This document shows, piece after piece, positions 1 through 9,627 of a DNA stretch of 64,000 bases; position 1 is the stretch's first letter, and every line of letters begins with the position of its first letter. This stretch comes from Lewinellaceae bacterium (GTDB lineage: Bacteria > Bacteroidota > Bacteroidia > Chitinophagales > Saprospiraceae): assembly GCA_016712415.1 (NCBI GenBank), contig JADJRC010000003.1:1-64000 (forward strand), in the 5' to 3' direction. A program made the position numbers and the translations under genes. The notes under the pieces are model-generated. The model was not told the origin of the DNA, did no database searches, and saw only the letters and a program-made list of their open reading frames with translations.

Positions 1-1
1 G

Positions 2-173
2 ATCGCTACCCCGCTGGCCTGGTATGCCATGGATAAATGGTTTGCCGATTTCGCCTACCGTATCGACCTGCAGTGGTGGATATTTGCGGCGGTGCCGGGG
101 CTATTGCGATAGCCGTAGCGCTGTTCACGGTAGGGCTTCAGGATAAAGGCAGCGCTCGCCGATCCTTGTGAAG
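2..173 (+). CDS. C-terminal end of a MacB/FtsX-type ABC transporter permease (partial, frameshifted)
   Basis: The window opens inside this gene. The first frame reads a segment ending DLQWWIFAAVPG that matches the last membrane helix of the complete permease at 40393-42779 (DLQWWLFAVAGL). The tail (GAIAIAVALFTVGLQ, then an ALA..P..S..SE-like end) continues only after one-base shifts near positions 98 and 165. It would be the last FtsX helix and the short conserved cytoplasmic end of a two-FtsX-domain permease of the inner membrane. It is a paralogue of the later gene. The shifts may be sequencing errors or real decay; the 5' part lies outside the window. Confidence 0.6.
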
Positions 174-195
174 TCGCCAGCAGCGAATGACACAA

Positions 196-1210
196 ACCGG
201 TGAGAATGATTTTGTTTGCCGGATGTAATATGCTTGACTAGACTTGATTTCCGCAGATGTCCGCAGAAAAACCCGCAGACGTCCGCTGATTTTAAATTTG
301 CGAGAATTCCGGTACGGGGAAATCAATCTGTTGTTGGGGGCGCAAACCACTTTGCTTTGAGTATAATACGCTTGACTAGACTTGATTTCCCGCAGATGTC
401 TGCAGAAAACCCGCAGATGCCCAAGGATTTTAAATTTACAGAATTCCGGTGCATTGAAAATCAATGTGTTGTTGAGGGGCGCAAACCATTTTGCTTTGAG
501 CATAATACGCTTGACTAGACTTGATTTCGCAGATGTCTTCTGCAGAAAAACCCGCAGATGTCCGCTGATTTTAAATTTACAGAATTCCGGTGCATTGAAA
601 ATCAATGTGTTGTTGGGGGCGCAAACCATTTTTGCTTTGAGTATAATACGCTTGACTAGACTTGATTTCCCGCAGATGTTCGCAGAAAACCCGCAGATGC
701 CCGCTGATTTTAAATTTACAGAATTCCGGTGCATTGAAAATCAATGTGTTGTTGGGGGCGCAAAACCATTTTGCTTTGAGTATAATACGCTTGACTAGAC
801 TTGATTTCCCCGCAGATGTCCGCAGAAAAACCCGCAGATGTCCGTGCTACATGATTTTTAAATTTCTTACCAGAATTCCGGTGCTTTGAAAATCAATGTG
901 TTGTTGGGGGCGCAAACCATTTTGCTTTGAGTATATTACGCTTGACTAGATCGATTTCCGCAGATGTCCGCAGAAACCCGCAGATGTCCGCTGATTTTAA
1001 ATTTTACCAGAATTCCGGTGCATTGAAATTCAATGTGTTGTTGGGGGCAAACCATTTTGTTTGGCAGTATAATACGCTGGATAAGACTTGATTTCCCGCA
1101 GATGTCCGCAGAAAACCTCGCAGATGTCCTGTGATTTTAATTTACAGAATTCGGTGCTTTGAAAATCAATGTGTTGGGGCGCAAACCATTTGCTTCGAGT
1201 ATAATCTGCG
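196..1210. repeat. Tandem array of seven ~139-bp repeats
   Basis: The anchor GCTTGACTAGACTTGATTT (or a close variant) recurs at about 232, 370, 509, 650, 789, 940 and 1076, giving periods of 136-151 bp. Each unit contains two copies of a CGCAGATGTCCGC-like word, then CAGAATTCCGGTGC, the palindrome CATTGAAAATCAATG, and GCGCAAACCATTTTGCTTTGAGTATAATAC. All of the ~139-bp unit is conserved, so there are no spacers and it is not CRISPR. The second half of the unit, read on the opposite strand, also occurs as single copies at 37406 and 39651. The ORFs here are repeat-derived and rejected. Confidence 0.9.
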
Positions 1211-1276
1211 CCAATCAGCGCATTTTTTAGCGGACATCTGCGGGAAATCATTTCAGGTGAAGCGTCCATCTATCTC

Positions 1277-2802
1277 CTAGTAATTCAGTTTTACCAGTTC
1301 CAGACCAGGGTTTTCTCTTTCGAGTTGTATTCGGCAAGCATAATAGTTGCTCCTGACCGGGATAAAGGGAGCACGGTGCGCTTGGCGGCGGTGATGTCCA
1401 CCTTGTCAAAGTTGAGCGAACCGTCTTTGGCCAGGAAGATATTGCCGGCGACGGTTTTCGTTTTCCCCTTTTCGCGGTCATAGTCGATATAAGCGATGTT
1501 AAACGTGCTTATCACTCGCTTTGCTGGAGAAACGGTAGTCGAACCCACCGATCGAACTCACGAAATATCCCAGCGGTCCGGCGCCCAACGTACCGGCTCC
1601 GGGCAGCAGGCCCACGTCGCTGCCGTCCTTTTCGTAATACTGCAGCGCTACAGGCTTGTAATCGCCGTCGAGTTCAAGCACCCGACAGGTTGCCCACTTT
1701 AACTTTCACAAAGCGGAACCGCCGCCGCCCAATACCGCGAACGCGATACCGGCGCCGTCGGCCACCTTCTTGAATTGCTCGAAAACGATGTAATAGTGCC
1801 CGTTGGCGGCCTTAAACATCGTATGGGGAAGTTGAGGTATTTGTCCTCGATACTTCCTTGCCCTTGGCATTGAACATCTTGCCGATGTCTTTCGTCCAGG
1901 AAAACAGTTTTCGCTGATCTCCTTGCCCGTTTTCAGGTCGTATATTTTCAGGTAAAAACCCTTGCTCTTGCTGACGCCCGGCTTGTCGTCGAGGTCGTAA
2001 TATTCGCCTTCGGGCCCACCTGTTCGTTGCCTTCCTGCAGGGTGATCGATGAAATGGAGAGTTGCTCCTGGAGTTTGTTCCGGCGGAGACGTCGATGATC
2101 TTTGCCGCTTTCAATATCGAATACCGTCAGGAAGTATTCCACTTTGCGCGACATCAGGCCATTCCGGCGCAGGGTAATGCCCGTGGCGTAGGATGCATTG
2201 ACGTCCGACAACAGGAAAGTCTCGTACTCCTTGCTCGATTCGGGGTCTGGTACGACCACTTGACTTTGAAATTGTTGTCGTAAAGGTGACCCTTGAACTT
2301 GTCTTTGTCTTCGCCGTAACCGCGCGTACGAATCCTTTGCCGGGTACCGGATGTCCGTAAAACGAGGCTGCCGCATCGCCGTCCATTTGAGCCAACCCGG
2401 CCCGTTCGTACTTGTGGGGCTTTTCCGTGCTGGGAGCCTACTTGCTTGGGCGTTTTGTCGTAGGGCGAAAGATATAACGTTGCCCTTGCCCTGGTCGTAA
2501 AACATCAGGCCCAGCACTTCGCCGTTGTACACCGGTTGCAGCAACATGGCATTGCGCGGAAGGATTACTTTAACGGTGCTGACTTTATTCAGGTTCTCGT
2601 CCAGGAGATCGAATCCGTATTGTCATTTTTGAGTCGGCTTTGTCGGTTTTGTAAAACAGGACGTAGCCATTCTTCCTTGTTGTTCAGGATGGCCTTAATG
2701 CCGTTGGAAGAAAAGAGTTGATGCCCCTTGAGGGCATACGTTTGGGCCTGGGCCCGAGCGATAATTTGCTGCAAAAAGCAACAACACGAGGTTTTGGAAC
2801 AT
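1277..2802 (-). CDS. Secreted protein of unknown function, split by several frameshifts
   Basis: A chain of minus-strand fragments reads as one protein of about 500 residues. It starts MFQNLVLLLF (start of a signal peptide) and runs through ARAQAQTYALKGHQLFSSNGIKA, PVYNGEVLGLMFYDQGKG, FLLSDVNASYATGITLRRNG, VEYFLTVFDIESGK and GSLNFDKVDITAAKRTVLPL. It ends near 1277 (LELVKLNY in the third frame). At least six one-base shifts are needed, most at short homopolymers. I do not recognise the family. The repeated mention of stored field values and of a running dictionary suggests nothing firm. It lies 55 bp downstream of the M48-like gene on the same strand and may be co-transcribed with it. Confidence 0.5.
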
Positions 2803-2857
2803 AGGTGGTTTTTTGATGTGAAAAGTGGTTGTTTGATGTGTGTGAAGGAATGCCCTC

Positions 2858-4332
2858 TTACTTCCTGGCCTGCTGGAAAACATCGGCAAAACGTCCTTTC
2901 CGGTATTTCGACAGGTATTCTTTTTTTGCTGCGAGCATGGCGCTGCGGTCGTCCTGCGCCATGGCGACAAGGTAGGCTGCCATCAGGCCGTGTCCGGTTT
3001 TCGGTTGTCGAGGATAACGCCGCGTCGAGACTGGCTTTGCAGGGCCAGCAGGTCTTTCAGTCGCAGGTTGTTGAGAAAATCGAGAAAGCGGTTGTACTTC
3101 CCGGGGTTGTCGGACGCACTTTGCGACAACACATCCGCCAGGGAGTGGTCTTTTAAATGCGTGTACAGGCCATTGAGCGCCAGCGCCTCCATTTCTTTGA
3201 AATAACTGCAATCGGGATAGACCTGCTGGTATTGCACCGCATAGAAAAGCGCCTTGTCGCGGCGCTCCACGCTGAACCAGGCATCCACCGATTCCAGGAT
3301 ACTCAGGTAGCGGATCGGCGCATACGGGTCGCCGGAAACGGTTTCGGGCGACGCGCCGGCCGACAACTGTTGCGCCATCTCTTCGAGCCATTGCATCCGG
3401 TTGCGCCAGTCGGGGTGGTGCGCAGGAATCCTGCATTTGTTGGCGGCGGCGTTCAGAGCCTGGGCGTCGGCCCAGACGGAGCCTTTGGCCTTTTCCAGCC
3501 AATCCGCCTGAAAGGGATGCCGGGCGCACCCGAAGTGGGTTTCCAGATTCAGGCTCGAATCGCGCAGCGGCTCGTCGATGGTTTCGAAGAGCGCGCACAG
3601 GCGCTGCGCCTGTCCCGGCGCGTAGTTCGTTTTCAGAAACATGCGATAGGCCAGCGAATCGGCCTGCCGCTCCAGGTCGCGGCGGTGATACCTGGACTTG
3701 AACAGCACATTTTTGTAAGTATTGGCCAACTGCTCATTCGGTTGAACTCCTGTTTATTTGCCGCTTTCACCTTTGCCTTGAACGCCTTGTCGTGGAAAGT
3801 AGCGATCTCGGGCCATCCTTTGGTGGCATGCTCCAGCAGGTAGTGCGCGATTTCGTGGCACAGGACAAAGCCAGTTGGTCTTCGTTTTCGAGACCGGCCA
3901 GCAGGCCGCAATACACGAAAGCGTACCGTCGCCCACCGAGTAGGCATTGGGCGTGGGGTTGATGGTCAGGATGACCTTCGTGGCGGCGCCTTCGGGGTTG
4001 GCGGCGACAATAGCGGCGTGTCTTTTGGACAAAAGGCCACAACACATCATCCAGGAGGGCAGATTCGCTGATCTCTTCGGATACGTCCAGCCCGATGCGG
4101 TCGCGGGCAGACCGGTAGCCTCCTTTGCTTCCTTGCTGAACTGGCCCGGTTCCCGGAAAGCAGTCTGGATGGAAGCCGTTGTTTTTTCGGCCAGTTTCTG
4201 GCGGAGAGCAGCCGCGTTGGCATTGTAATACGGCGCGTTGCGTTGCGCCTGAAGCAACGGACTGCACACCAATAACAGAGCAGTACAGACAGGTATCCAA
4301 TACCCGGGTTTCTGCGGAGGGGGAGTGTTCAT
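2858..4332 (-). CDS. M48-like zinc metalloprotease, secreted, frameshifted
   Basis: The protein of about 490 residues starts MNTPPPQKPGYWIPVCTALLL, a signal peptide or membrane anchor. In the middle it carries FVLCHEIAHYLLEHATKGW (HExxH zinc motif) and, about 70 residues later, LERQADSLAYRM, the Ex2AD third-ligand motif of M48 peptidases. The C-terminal half is helical, TPR-like, and ends RFADVFQQARK. Frames change near 3900, 3735 and 2985; all sit in short runs, so I treat it as one gene. M48 enzymes are membrane-associated proteases of protein quality control; the TPR-like tail resembles the BepA type. The product here is probably periplasmic. Confidence 0.65.
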
Positions 4333-4672
4333 TTCTGTAAGGGTTTCGGAATAACAAGCTGGTATCCCGGTATAATGTGACAAAGTTGTGCAGGTTTTTT
4401 TGTTCGGCAATAGGGCGGTGGAGGTTTAATTTGCCGGGCTGAGGTGACTTGAGTGCGGCTGGGTGCGGGGGTGTGGGATAGCGAGACGGTCGTACATTCC
4501 TCACTCCCGAAAACGTTGTATAATTGCACAGCAGATACAGGCAACACGAAAAAGTTTACCCTGCCGAACAATTTAAACCCCGCAGAATTGGCCTGGAGGA
4601 AGCCGTTAAAAAAGGCGTGGAAAACGGCATGGTATACACAAAGTAAAACGGAAAAATCAATTATAAAAAGAC
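4333..4672. other. Intergenic region between divergent genes
   Basis: About 340 bp between the divergent M48-like gene and the DUF1801 gene. I see no gene, repeat or hairpin that stands out. ORFs here run into the neighbouring genes in the wrong frame. Both promoters must lie here. Confidence 0.5.
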
Positions 4673-5025
4673 ATGCACAAAAAGACATACGCGAACATAG
4701 ACGAATACATCGCCGATTTTCCGGAACCGGTGGCGGCGCGCTTGCGCCAGATCCGCGACTGCATCAGGCAGTTGGCGCCGGCTGCTACAGAAACGATCAG
4801 TTACAACATGCCGGCATTCAAGCAGAAAAGGTGCTGGTTTATTTCGCGGCGTTTAAAACCATATCGGGTTTTACGCTCCTGCCAAGCGGCAATGCCGCCT
4901 TTCAACAGGAATTATCCAAATACAAGACAGGAAAAGGTTCCATCCAGTTTCCGCTGGATGAGGACCTGCCGCTGGATTTGATCCGTAAAATATTGGTGTT
5001 CAGGATAAAAGAAGTAGAAAATTAA
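4673..5025 (+). CDS. DUF1801 (YdhG/YobT-like) protein, one frameshift
   Basis: The N-terminal part MHKKTYANIDEYIADFPEPV, then RLRQIRDCIRQLAPAATETI and ISYNMPAFKQ, is the hallmark of DUF1801 proteins, which have a frataxin-like fold. After a missing A in the run at about 4828 the other frame continues VLVYFAAFKT, LPSGNAAFQQELSKYKTGKG, SIQFPLDEDLPLDLIRKIL, again typical of the family. Joined length is about 117 residues, the usual size. The family has been linked to intracellular iron handling in Bacillus (FrataxinC-like YdhG), but the role here is unknown. It is the only plus-strand gene in the accessory block, so it probably marks the flank rather than a cassette. Confidence 0.75.
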
Positions 5026-5052
5026 TGCCTTCTGGTTTTCAGACGGTTTCTA

Positions 5053-5175
5053 CTAAGTGCTGGCGTCAATAATAAAACCGGTGTTAGTGAGATTGGTTTC
5101 TGTCAGAGAAAGCCGCAACTGCTGCAGGGCGCCGGTATCGCTTCCGGTCGTACAAATATTCACTTTCAGTATCAT
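5053..5175 (-). CDS. Short ORF of 40 residues, unknown
   Basis: An uninterrupted frame, MILKVNICTTGSDTGALQQL and on to NTGFIIDAST, starts 2 bp after the stop of the upstream gene at 5178. Its base composition is GC-rich, unlike the AT-rich gene before it. It may be the tail of a backbone gene fused to a new start by insertion of the accessory block, or it may be non-coding. No family is recognised. Confidence 0.25.
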   Translation of the reverse strand: MILKVNICTTGSDTGALQQLRLSLTETNLTNTGFIIDAST

Positions 5176-5177
5176 TT

Positions 5178-5453
5178 TTACTTCAAATTTCGTTCTTTTA
5201 ACAGTTTGTCAAGACTGCCAGTCTTATGTTTTTAGGGTCGTTAACCATTTTATATATAAAATACAAAGGAATCAATGTCAAAAACCCCAACTGTTTTTCA
5301 CAATGCTATAAATTACAATTCCAATAAAGAACCCGACAATAAAAGCATTAATGATGGAAAATGATTTCATTTTTTTGCTTCGTCCAACAGTTCTTTGTCT
5401 GTCAAGCCAAGCATCTCTTTTTCTGCCAATTCTGATAGTTCTTTTTTCTTCAT
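5178..5453 (-). CDS. Small membrane protein with one TM helix, two frameshifts
   Basis: The reconstructed protein of about 90 residues reads MKKKELSELAEKEMLGLTDK, LLDEAKK, MKSFSIINAFIVGFFIGIVI, YSIVKNSWGFLTLIPLYFIY, K..NDPKNIRLA, SLDKLLKERNLK. One or two hydrophobic helices lie between charged ends; the C-terminal basic helix is conserved in small Bacteroidota membrane proteins that I recall but cannot name. Shifts occur in the A-run before MKSFSI (about 5372) and near 5215. It is AT-rich, with its 3' end close to the low-coordinate edge of the accessory block. Confidence 0.55.
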
Positions 5454-5503
5454 TTTGTTTAATTTGTTCGTTAAAATGTGTCAGTAGTTTCTGCCTTATA
5501 ATA

Positions 5504-5732
5504 GCCACCAACTTAGAGCGTGTTTAAATTTCAGTCACCGGGCTGCAAGCGGCCAATTTTATTTCATGCTTCGTTAAAATTTTCGCCATAGGCGCCCGGC
5601 TATGGCTGCAAATTTTGCCTTGCCTGAAACAAAATTTGCTCGCTTTCGCTCCGGCACTGAAATTTAAACACGCTCTTAAACTTGCCGAATGTACGACGCT
5701 TAGGAGCAATTACGGGGGCGATTGTTAGTGGC
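5504..5732 (-). other. attC-like recombination-site remnant interrupted by a MITE-like element
   Basis: On the minus strand a core GCCACTAAC (5732-5724) and a core GTTGGTGGC (5512-5504) face each other between two genes. GTTGGTGGC is identical to the core at 14388-14380. The 160-bp element at 5516-5675 sits between them; without it the pair would be about 66 bp apart, inside the size range of attC sites. I could not find clear hairpin arms here, so this is the weakest member of the set. Confidence 0.3.
5516..5675. mobile_element. 160-bp MITE-like element with 20-bp terminal inverted repeats
   Basis: The left end GAGCGTGTTTAAATTTCAGT (5516-5535) is the exact reverse complement of the right end (5656-5675). 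The next bases inside also pair imperfectly. The element is flanked by TTA on both sides (5513-5515 and 5676-5678), a plausible 3-bp target duplication. It holds no ORF of note. It looks like a non-autonomous DNA transposon, or a perfect-stem structured repeat, inserted in an attC-like region. Confidence 0.6.
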
Positions 5733-5780
5733 CGTAAATTGTTTGCGCTACCTGACTCGATTTCGGTTTTAAACGGGCTT

Positions 5781-6336
5781 CTATTTCTCACTAAATATTT
5801 CTATTTGTGATTTTATCAAATCAAACTCCATTCGGTCTGAATTATATTTATAGAAATATGAAAATCAAACTTATGTTCAAATCCGTTTGAAAATGTCACA
5901 AAAATAAATTCAGCTTTATCCTTATCAACCCAGCCAATCAAATTAATATAAACGCTCGCCTTTTTTTCTTCTTGTAGTTTTTCTCCAACTTCGGGTTCGA
6001 TCAATCTGATTTTGATATTATCAATCGTCTCTGGTAATACTATGTCGGGGAAATCATCAGGTTGTCCGTTGTTTCGCTTGCCAAAATATAACGTATCAAG
6101 AGCCAATAAGTCTTGTTTGGATACTTCCGTTATATAATCGGAGATTGCCCGGCTATAAATTTTTGCCAGATCGTTATTATTTGAGCTGTCAATATCTGTT
6201 CGGGTGATGCTTTTGTTATTTAACAGACTGTCAGCAATTAGTTCTTTTGAGTTTGGTTTACTGGTTATTTTCCTGTACAAGATACCAAGGCTATGGTTAT
6301 TGAACAAATAATAATGTTAATCATATTTTTACTCAT
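5781..6336 (-). CDS. Lipoprotein of unknown function, two frameshifts
   Basis: The true start is ATG at 6336: MSKNMINIIICSITIALVSC is a lipoprotein signal with the lipobox Cys at residue 20. A missing A in the run near 6273 moves the frame to ITSKPNSKELIADSLL. The body continues YITEVSKQDLLALDTLYFGK, LPETIDNIKIRLIEPEVG, VYINLIGWVDKDKAEFIFVT. A second shift near 5858 restores HIFYKYNSDRMEFDLIKSQI up to the stop at 5781. About 185 residues. No family name can be given. The product should be anchored in the cell envelope. AT-rich, a typical cassette-like gene. Confidence 0.6.
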
Positions 6337-6363
6337 TGAAAAGTGTCGGTTTGTATTGCCACG

Positions 6364-6400
6364 AACGCAGCCTGTAAAAAAAAGCGCCACCCCCGAATTT
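6364..6400. repeat. Partial copy of the AACGCAGCCTGT-terminated repeat
   Basis: The sequence AACGCAGCCTGT, an A-run and GCGCCACCCCCGAA match the ends of the two long repeats at 8104 and 12851 (about 31 of 36 bases). As in those, similarity begins exactly at AAC and is lost on the other side. The remaining 130 bp up to the DUF4386 gene are not related to the long copies. Confidence 0.6.
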
Positions 6401-6531
6401 CAGGCCGTGCACCATGTTGTGCCGGACGACCATTTCGTCCAGCGGGGCAGCAAACGATCCGAATTGAGGCGATTGTGTCCCATAGACCGATGAGGGGGAA
6501 CACTATCGTAGTTTCTGTTTTATACCGGAAT

Positions 6532-7223
6532 TTACAGGATTTCGGCATCATTCTCTGGTCGTATTCCAAAAATTAATAAATAGCCTATCATCCAGAACTC
6601 TCCTACTGTAGCCGGTATTGTAAGGGCGCCTGCCCATAAACCTGTAATACCTGCATAGTTGATGGCAGTACCAATCAAATAACCGATACCTCCGATTATT
6701 AATGTTCTACCCAACCAAACAGGCATTCTTTTCGAGCTGGTAATGATGTATCCCAATGGAATGAGCCAGAGACCAAAGAAAAGCCCTCCAATGCCCCAGG
6801 CATTTGATATCAGATTAGTCAATAAATCAATTTTACTACTTTATCTTCCATTACTTGAGAAGACAGGGCTGTTTCAATGGCAGAACCCATTGATATTGCA
6901 CTGATCATAATAACAACCGCATTAACTGTCCCCCAAATTCCAGTAGCCAGGGCGGCCCACTCATTAATATTTCTGAACAGCCTGTAAAACCAGACAGCGG
7001 TAAGTGCCTGTGACACAATAATCGCAAATTCCAACAGTAATCGAAGGCGCGCAAGTGATTCTCCTTCTACCAGATTCGTTAATGTTTGTTGCGGGTCGGC
7101 ATCATAAACCTGAGGATGCAATATCAGAAATCCGAAAATGCCTGAAATGGCCATGATGAAGTACCAAATTCCAGCAGTTCTTGCTAAAGATACTAACTGA
7201 TTTTGTTTGTCATTTATGTCCAT
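6532..7223 (-). CDS. DUF4386 family membrane protein, one frameshift
   Basis: Two overlapping frames join into one protein of about 230 residues. The first (from 7223, MDINDKQNQLVSLARTAGIW) carries three or four membrane helices and ends VMEDKVVK. With one A restored in the run near 6838 it continues IDLLTNLISNAWGIGGLFFG, LWLIPLGYIITSSKRMPVWL, GEFWMIGYLLIFGI. This order, six or seven helices with the WGIGGLFFGLWLIPLG signature, is that of DUF4386. The function is unknown; the product sits in the inner membrane. It lies 20 bp downstream (on its strand) of an attC-like dyad. Confidence 0.75.
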
Positions 7224-7242
7224 AGTTTTATTTTTATCAATT

Positions 7243-7319
7243 GGTGATAACGGTCTCGTATATGTGTAGTGCGACGGATAGGGGCATTATCACATATACA
7301 TTATTGCAGCACGTTTTTT
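7243..7319 (-). other. attC-like site E
   Basis: On the minus strand the cupin-like gene stops at 7323, then AAAAAAC (7319-7313) is followed by imperfect arms GTATATGTGATAATGC (7299-7284) and GCACTACACATATAC (7272-7258) and by GTTATCACC (7251-7243). Only the AAC and GTT cores match the integron consensus RYYYAAC/GTTRRRY. Size 77 bp, orientation gene-then-site as in a cassette. It could also be a plain terminator-like hairpin, though no T-run follows it. Confidence 0.4.
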
Positions 7320-7322
7320 CTT

Positions 7323-8074
7323 TCAATGGTGCTGTTTCCCATATTTTTTCAAAGCAGTTTGAACATCTAGAACAGGGACTTTCAGCGTTCCGTTTTTCAA
7401 GTCTTCTGATTCGTAAATATCAAGATTGTGTATGTCGTAACTTTTATCGTTCAAGTCCAACATGATTACATCAAAGGTAAATGCAGTTTCTGAATTTGCT
7501 ATAAACCAATGGACATTGTCTTTTTCATCAGAAATCGAAGAACTTTCTCCAGCATTTGCAATGCGGTCAACTGATGGTTTAATTATCATGTTTTGACCGT
7601 CTTGCTGAATTTTCTCGTAATGTCTCAGGTACATTTCGCCTTTTAAAATCAAATGAGCAGAAGCCATATTGCTATGTCCGTGCGGGATAATGGCTCTGTC
7701 TTTTTTCATTCCAAATATTTTTTTCACAAATACTGTTCTTTCAGGCAGTCCATTGAGTTTAGGAAACTTAACCGGCTTTGTTGAAACACCCAGGTCAGGA
7801 TACTCAAAACCTTTAATCAAATTGTCAAAATCTATAAACTTCAAAATTTCTTCAAGTTCGATTTTCGTATAAAGTTCTTCGATTCTCTGCTGCCATTGAA
7901 TTGTGGTTATTGAATCTGTTTTTAAGTCAGAGCAATATTCATTCAGTTTTATTGCCCAATGGTCAGTTATAGGTTTAATGCTCTTTCCAATTGCATTAAA
8001 GGCAAAAGAGCGTCCAACAAGGCAAAACTTGTAACAGATGCTAATATTCCTTTTGTAAATTCCCCTCTGTCCAT
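7323..8074 (-). CDS. Exported cupin-like protein, one frameshift
   Basis: The ORF can be extended upstream into the repeat at 8104, but the sensible start is ATG at 8074: MDRGEFTKGILASVTSFALL looks like a Tat-type leader with a single Arg. A missing base in the T-run near 8005 joins it to FAFNAIGKSIKPITDHWAIK. The C-terminal half contains PHGHSNMASAHLILKGEMYL and DNVHWFIANSETAFTFDVIM, the two His-bearing strands of a cupin fold. About 250 residues. A metal-binding exported protein is likely; substrate unknown. Confidence 0.55.
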
Positions 8075-8103
8075 TTGTTTTCAATTTTCTCAAATGTGCC
8101 GAG

Positions 8104-8386
8104 AACACAGCCTGTGAAAAAAGCGTCATCCCCTGAACCACCCTGCTGCGCCACGGCAGGCCAGGGTTTTCCCGACCTGATCTTCGGTTCTGTCGCTCCA
8201 CCGTGCGCCACAGAGCCAAAATTTTGCCCGAAGTGGTGGCGCATGGCGTTTTCGTTGGTGATGCCGCGTGGCGGCGATGGCTCAAAGATAGCTCGATTCG
8301 GCGGATGGCAAAGCGGTGGAAGGGCTTTTGTTTTGTATGATTTTTTTTGGAGTAGGGGGCTTAATTTAATGGGGTTGATCAGGTGT
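8104..8386. repeat. Long intergenic repeat, copy 1 (283 bp)
   Basis: About 95% identical to 12851-13123 apart from a short indel near 8158-8175. Homology begins exactly at AAC on the plus strand (8104-8106; GTT on the minus) and ends exactly at GTT (8384-8386; AAC on the minus). Outside these triplets the two loci differ. Internal hairpin: GGTTCTGT ... ACAGAGCC around 8184-8218. It encodes only accidental ORFs. It lies downstream of the kelch-like gene and upstream of the cupin-like gene, both on the minus strand. Confidence 0.85.
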
Positions 8387-8695
8387 TGTCCAGGTAAAGG
8401 CGCCGTTTATATGGCCGCCAGGACAATTAAGTGAACCATAAATTCCTTCCGGTGCCTGTATGTTCAAGCAAGTACCAGAATATCCGGGCATTATTGTCCA
8501 AACATTTATGACGGGATTATATTTCCATAAATCTGGCCTTATATAAACCCAAAAATTTCCAGTGGTATCCGTCCAGAATGGGTAAGCATAGTTACATTTT
8601 GGTTCATCAATCGACAAATTTGTACAGGTCGGGTCTCCTTTCATCCATGTCCATATTCCGGGCTGAGCAAAGGTTATATGAAAGTAAAACACCAT
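8366..8695 (-). CDS. Truncated kelch-like secreted protein
   Basis: The 109 residues include IWTWMKGDPTCTNL, FWTDTTGNFWVYIRPDLWKY and VWTIMPG, a degenerate form of the kelch repeat common in T9SS-associated Bacteroidota proteins (WTWMSGSN ... WTDNSGNLWLFGG). The leader MVFYFHITFAQPG is too short; another frame supplies MSFLWCFTF, so a frameshift in the signal peptide is likely. The last residues WTTPDQPH are encoded by the edge of the long repeat, so the gene has been cut or joined there. Probably a remnant of a larger beta-propeller protein. Confidence 0.5.
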   Translation of the reverse strand: MVFYFHITFAQPGIWTWMKGDPTCTNLSIDEPKCNYAYPFWTDTTGNFWVYIRPDLWKYNPVINVWTIMPGYSGTCLNIQAPEGIYGSLNCPGGHINGAFTWTTPDQPH

Positions 8696-8767
8696 AAAAA
8701 TGACATTTTCGGGTAATTTATTGGATGATTACGGGCCTGATCGGGTATTTTGGTTGATTGCTGTTTT

Positions 8768-9565
8768 TTACCTCACCAAAATCGTTTGTTTCGAAACTGA
8801 AAACGCCCCAAAATACCCCAGTGCATCGCCCGACCAATTGCTGCTTGGGTTCGTCGGGGCCGCCCCGCCGCTGCCGTCAACCAGCAAAGCAAGCGTTGTG
8901 AAATAGTCGAACATCGCGCGGCTCATCGAGACGAGTTCCACCTCTACGCTATCGTTCAGTTCGTAGCTGTCGGTGAAAATTGGAAGCGTGAAGTAGGCGC
9001 CCGCCGAATAGCGGTCTTCGATAACCAAAAGTTTTACACCCTCCGAACGGGGAATGCCATTGACAGTTGATTTGATGCGGTAAAAATTGAGGTCGTCCTG
9101 CGGGTCTTGATAATTCACCACAATCTCGAACGAGTCCGCGCCCGACGGATTAAACGGATTGTTTTCCGGGACACCGACCGTAAGGCTATCCAAAGGCACG
9201 TTTTGGGAAGGAAATCGGTCGCTTCGTAGGTTTTTCCCTCGGCGGTGACGGACAGAAAATAAGATGTGTTTTCCGTCGCCGTGAAATTTTGAGGATGTAA
9301 ATGCCGTTGCCGTCATTCGTAAGGTTGAGCGGTTCGTTGTCCGTGCCTTTTTCAAAAAAACGGCGGCATCAACGATGGTTACCGGTTGACCGGGGTTGAA
9401 AAAATCGCTGGTTTTCGTGATTTTAACCATGAAATCTTGCGTGCCGGACACCAGTTCGGCCTCGATGACGATTTTGGGATCAGCCTCGTTGAGGTTGATG
9501 TCAATCACTTTTGTGCAACTGTTGAGCAGGGCAATGGCGAGCATTGCCAAAAGGATATTTTTCAT
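8768..9565 (-). CDS. DUF4249 lipoprotein, partner of the TonB receptor, frameshifted
   Basis: Starts MKNILLAMLAIALLNSC with the lipobox Cys at residue 17. Then TKVIDINLNEADPKIVIEAE and SGTQDFMVKITKTSDFF are the DUF4249 N-terminus. The centre is out of frame between about 9350 and 9210; the other frame gives EKGTDNEPLNLTNDGNGIYI and ENTSYFLSVTAEGKTYEATD, as expected of the family. The C-terminus is ALGYFGAFSVSKQTILVR. DUF4249 proteins are outer-membrane lipoproteins encoded next to TonB receptors in Bacteroidota. It follows its receptor by 62 bp. Confidence 0.8.
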   Translation of the reverse strand: MKNILLAMLAIALLNSCTKVIDINLNEADPKIVIEAELVSGTQDFMVKITKTSDFFNPGQPVTIVDAAVFLKKARTTNRSTLRMTATAFTSSKFHGDGKHILFSVRHRRGKNLRSDRFPSQNVPLDSLTVGVPENNPFNPSGADSFEIVVNYQDPQDDLNFYRIKSTVNGIPRSEGVKLLVIEDRYSAGAYFTLPIFTDSYELNDSVEVELVSMSRAMFDYFTTLALLVDGSGGAAPTNPSSNWSGDALGYFGAFSVSKQTILVR

Positions 9566-9627
9566 AATATTATTGTTGAAAGAAGTTTTTACTGCGGTTG
9601 TCGTCGCCGTCAACCGCACCTTTTAAT

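Noticed and set aside
196..1210. CRISPR array or repeat protein gene
   Set aside because: Whole 139-bp unit conserved; ORFs change frame between units and reflect the repeat only.
7323..8285. 320-residue form of the cupin-like protein
   Set aside because: The first ~70 codons come from the intergenic repeat; ATG 8074 gives an export signal.
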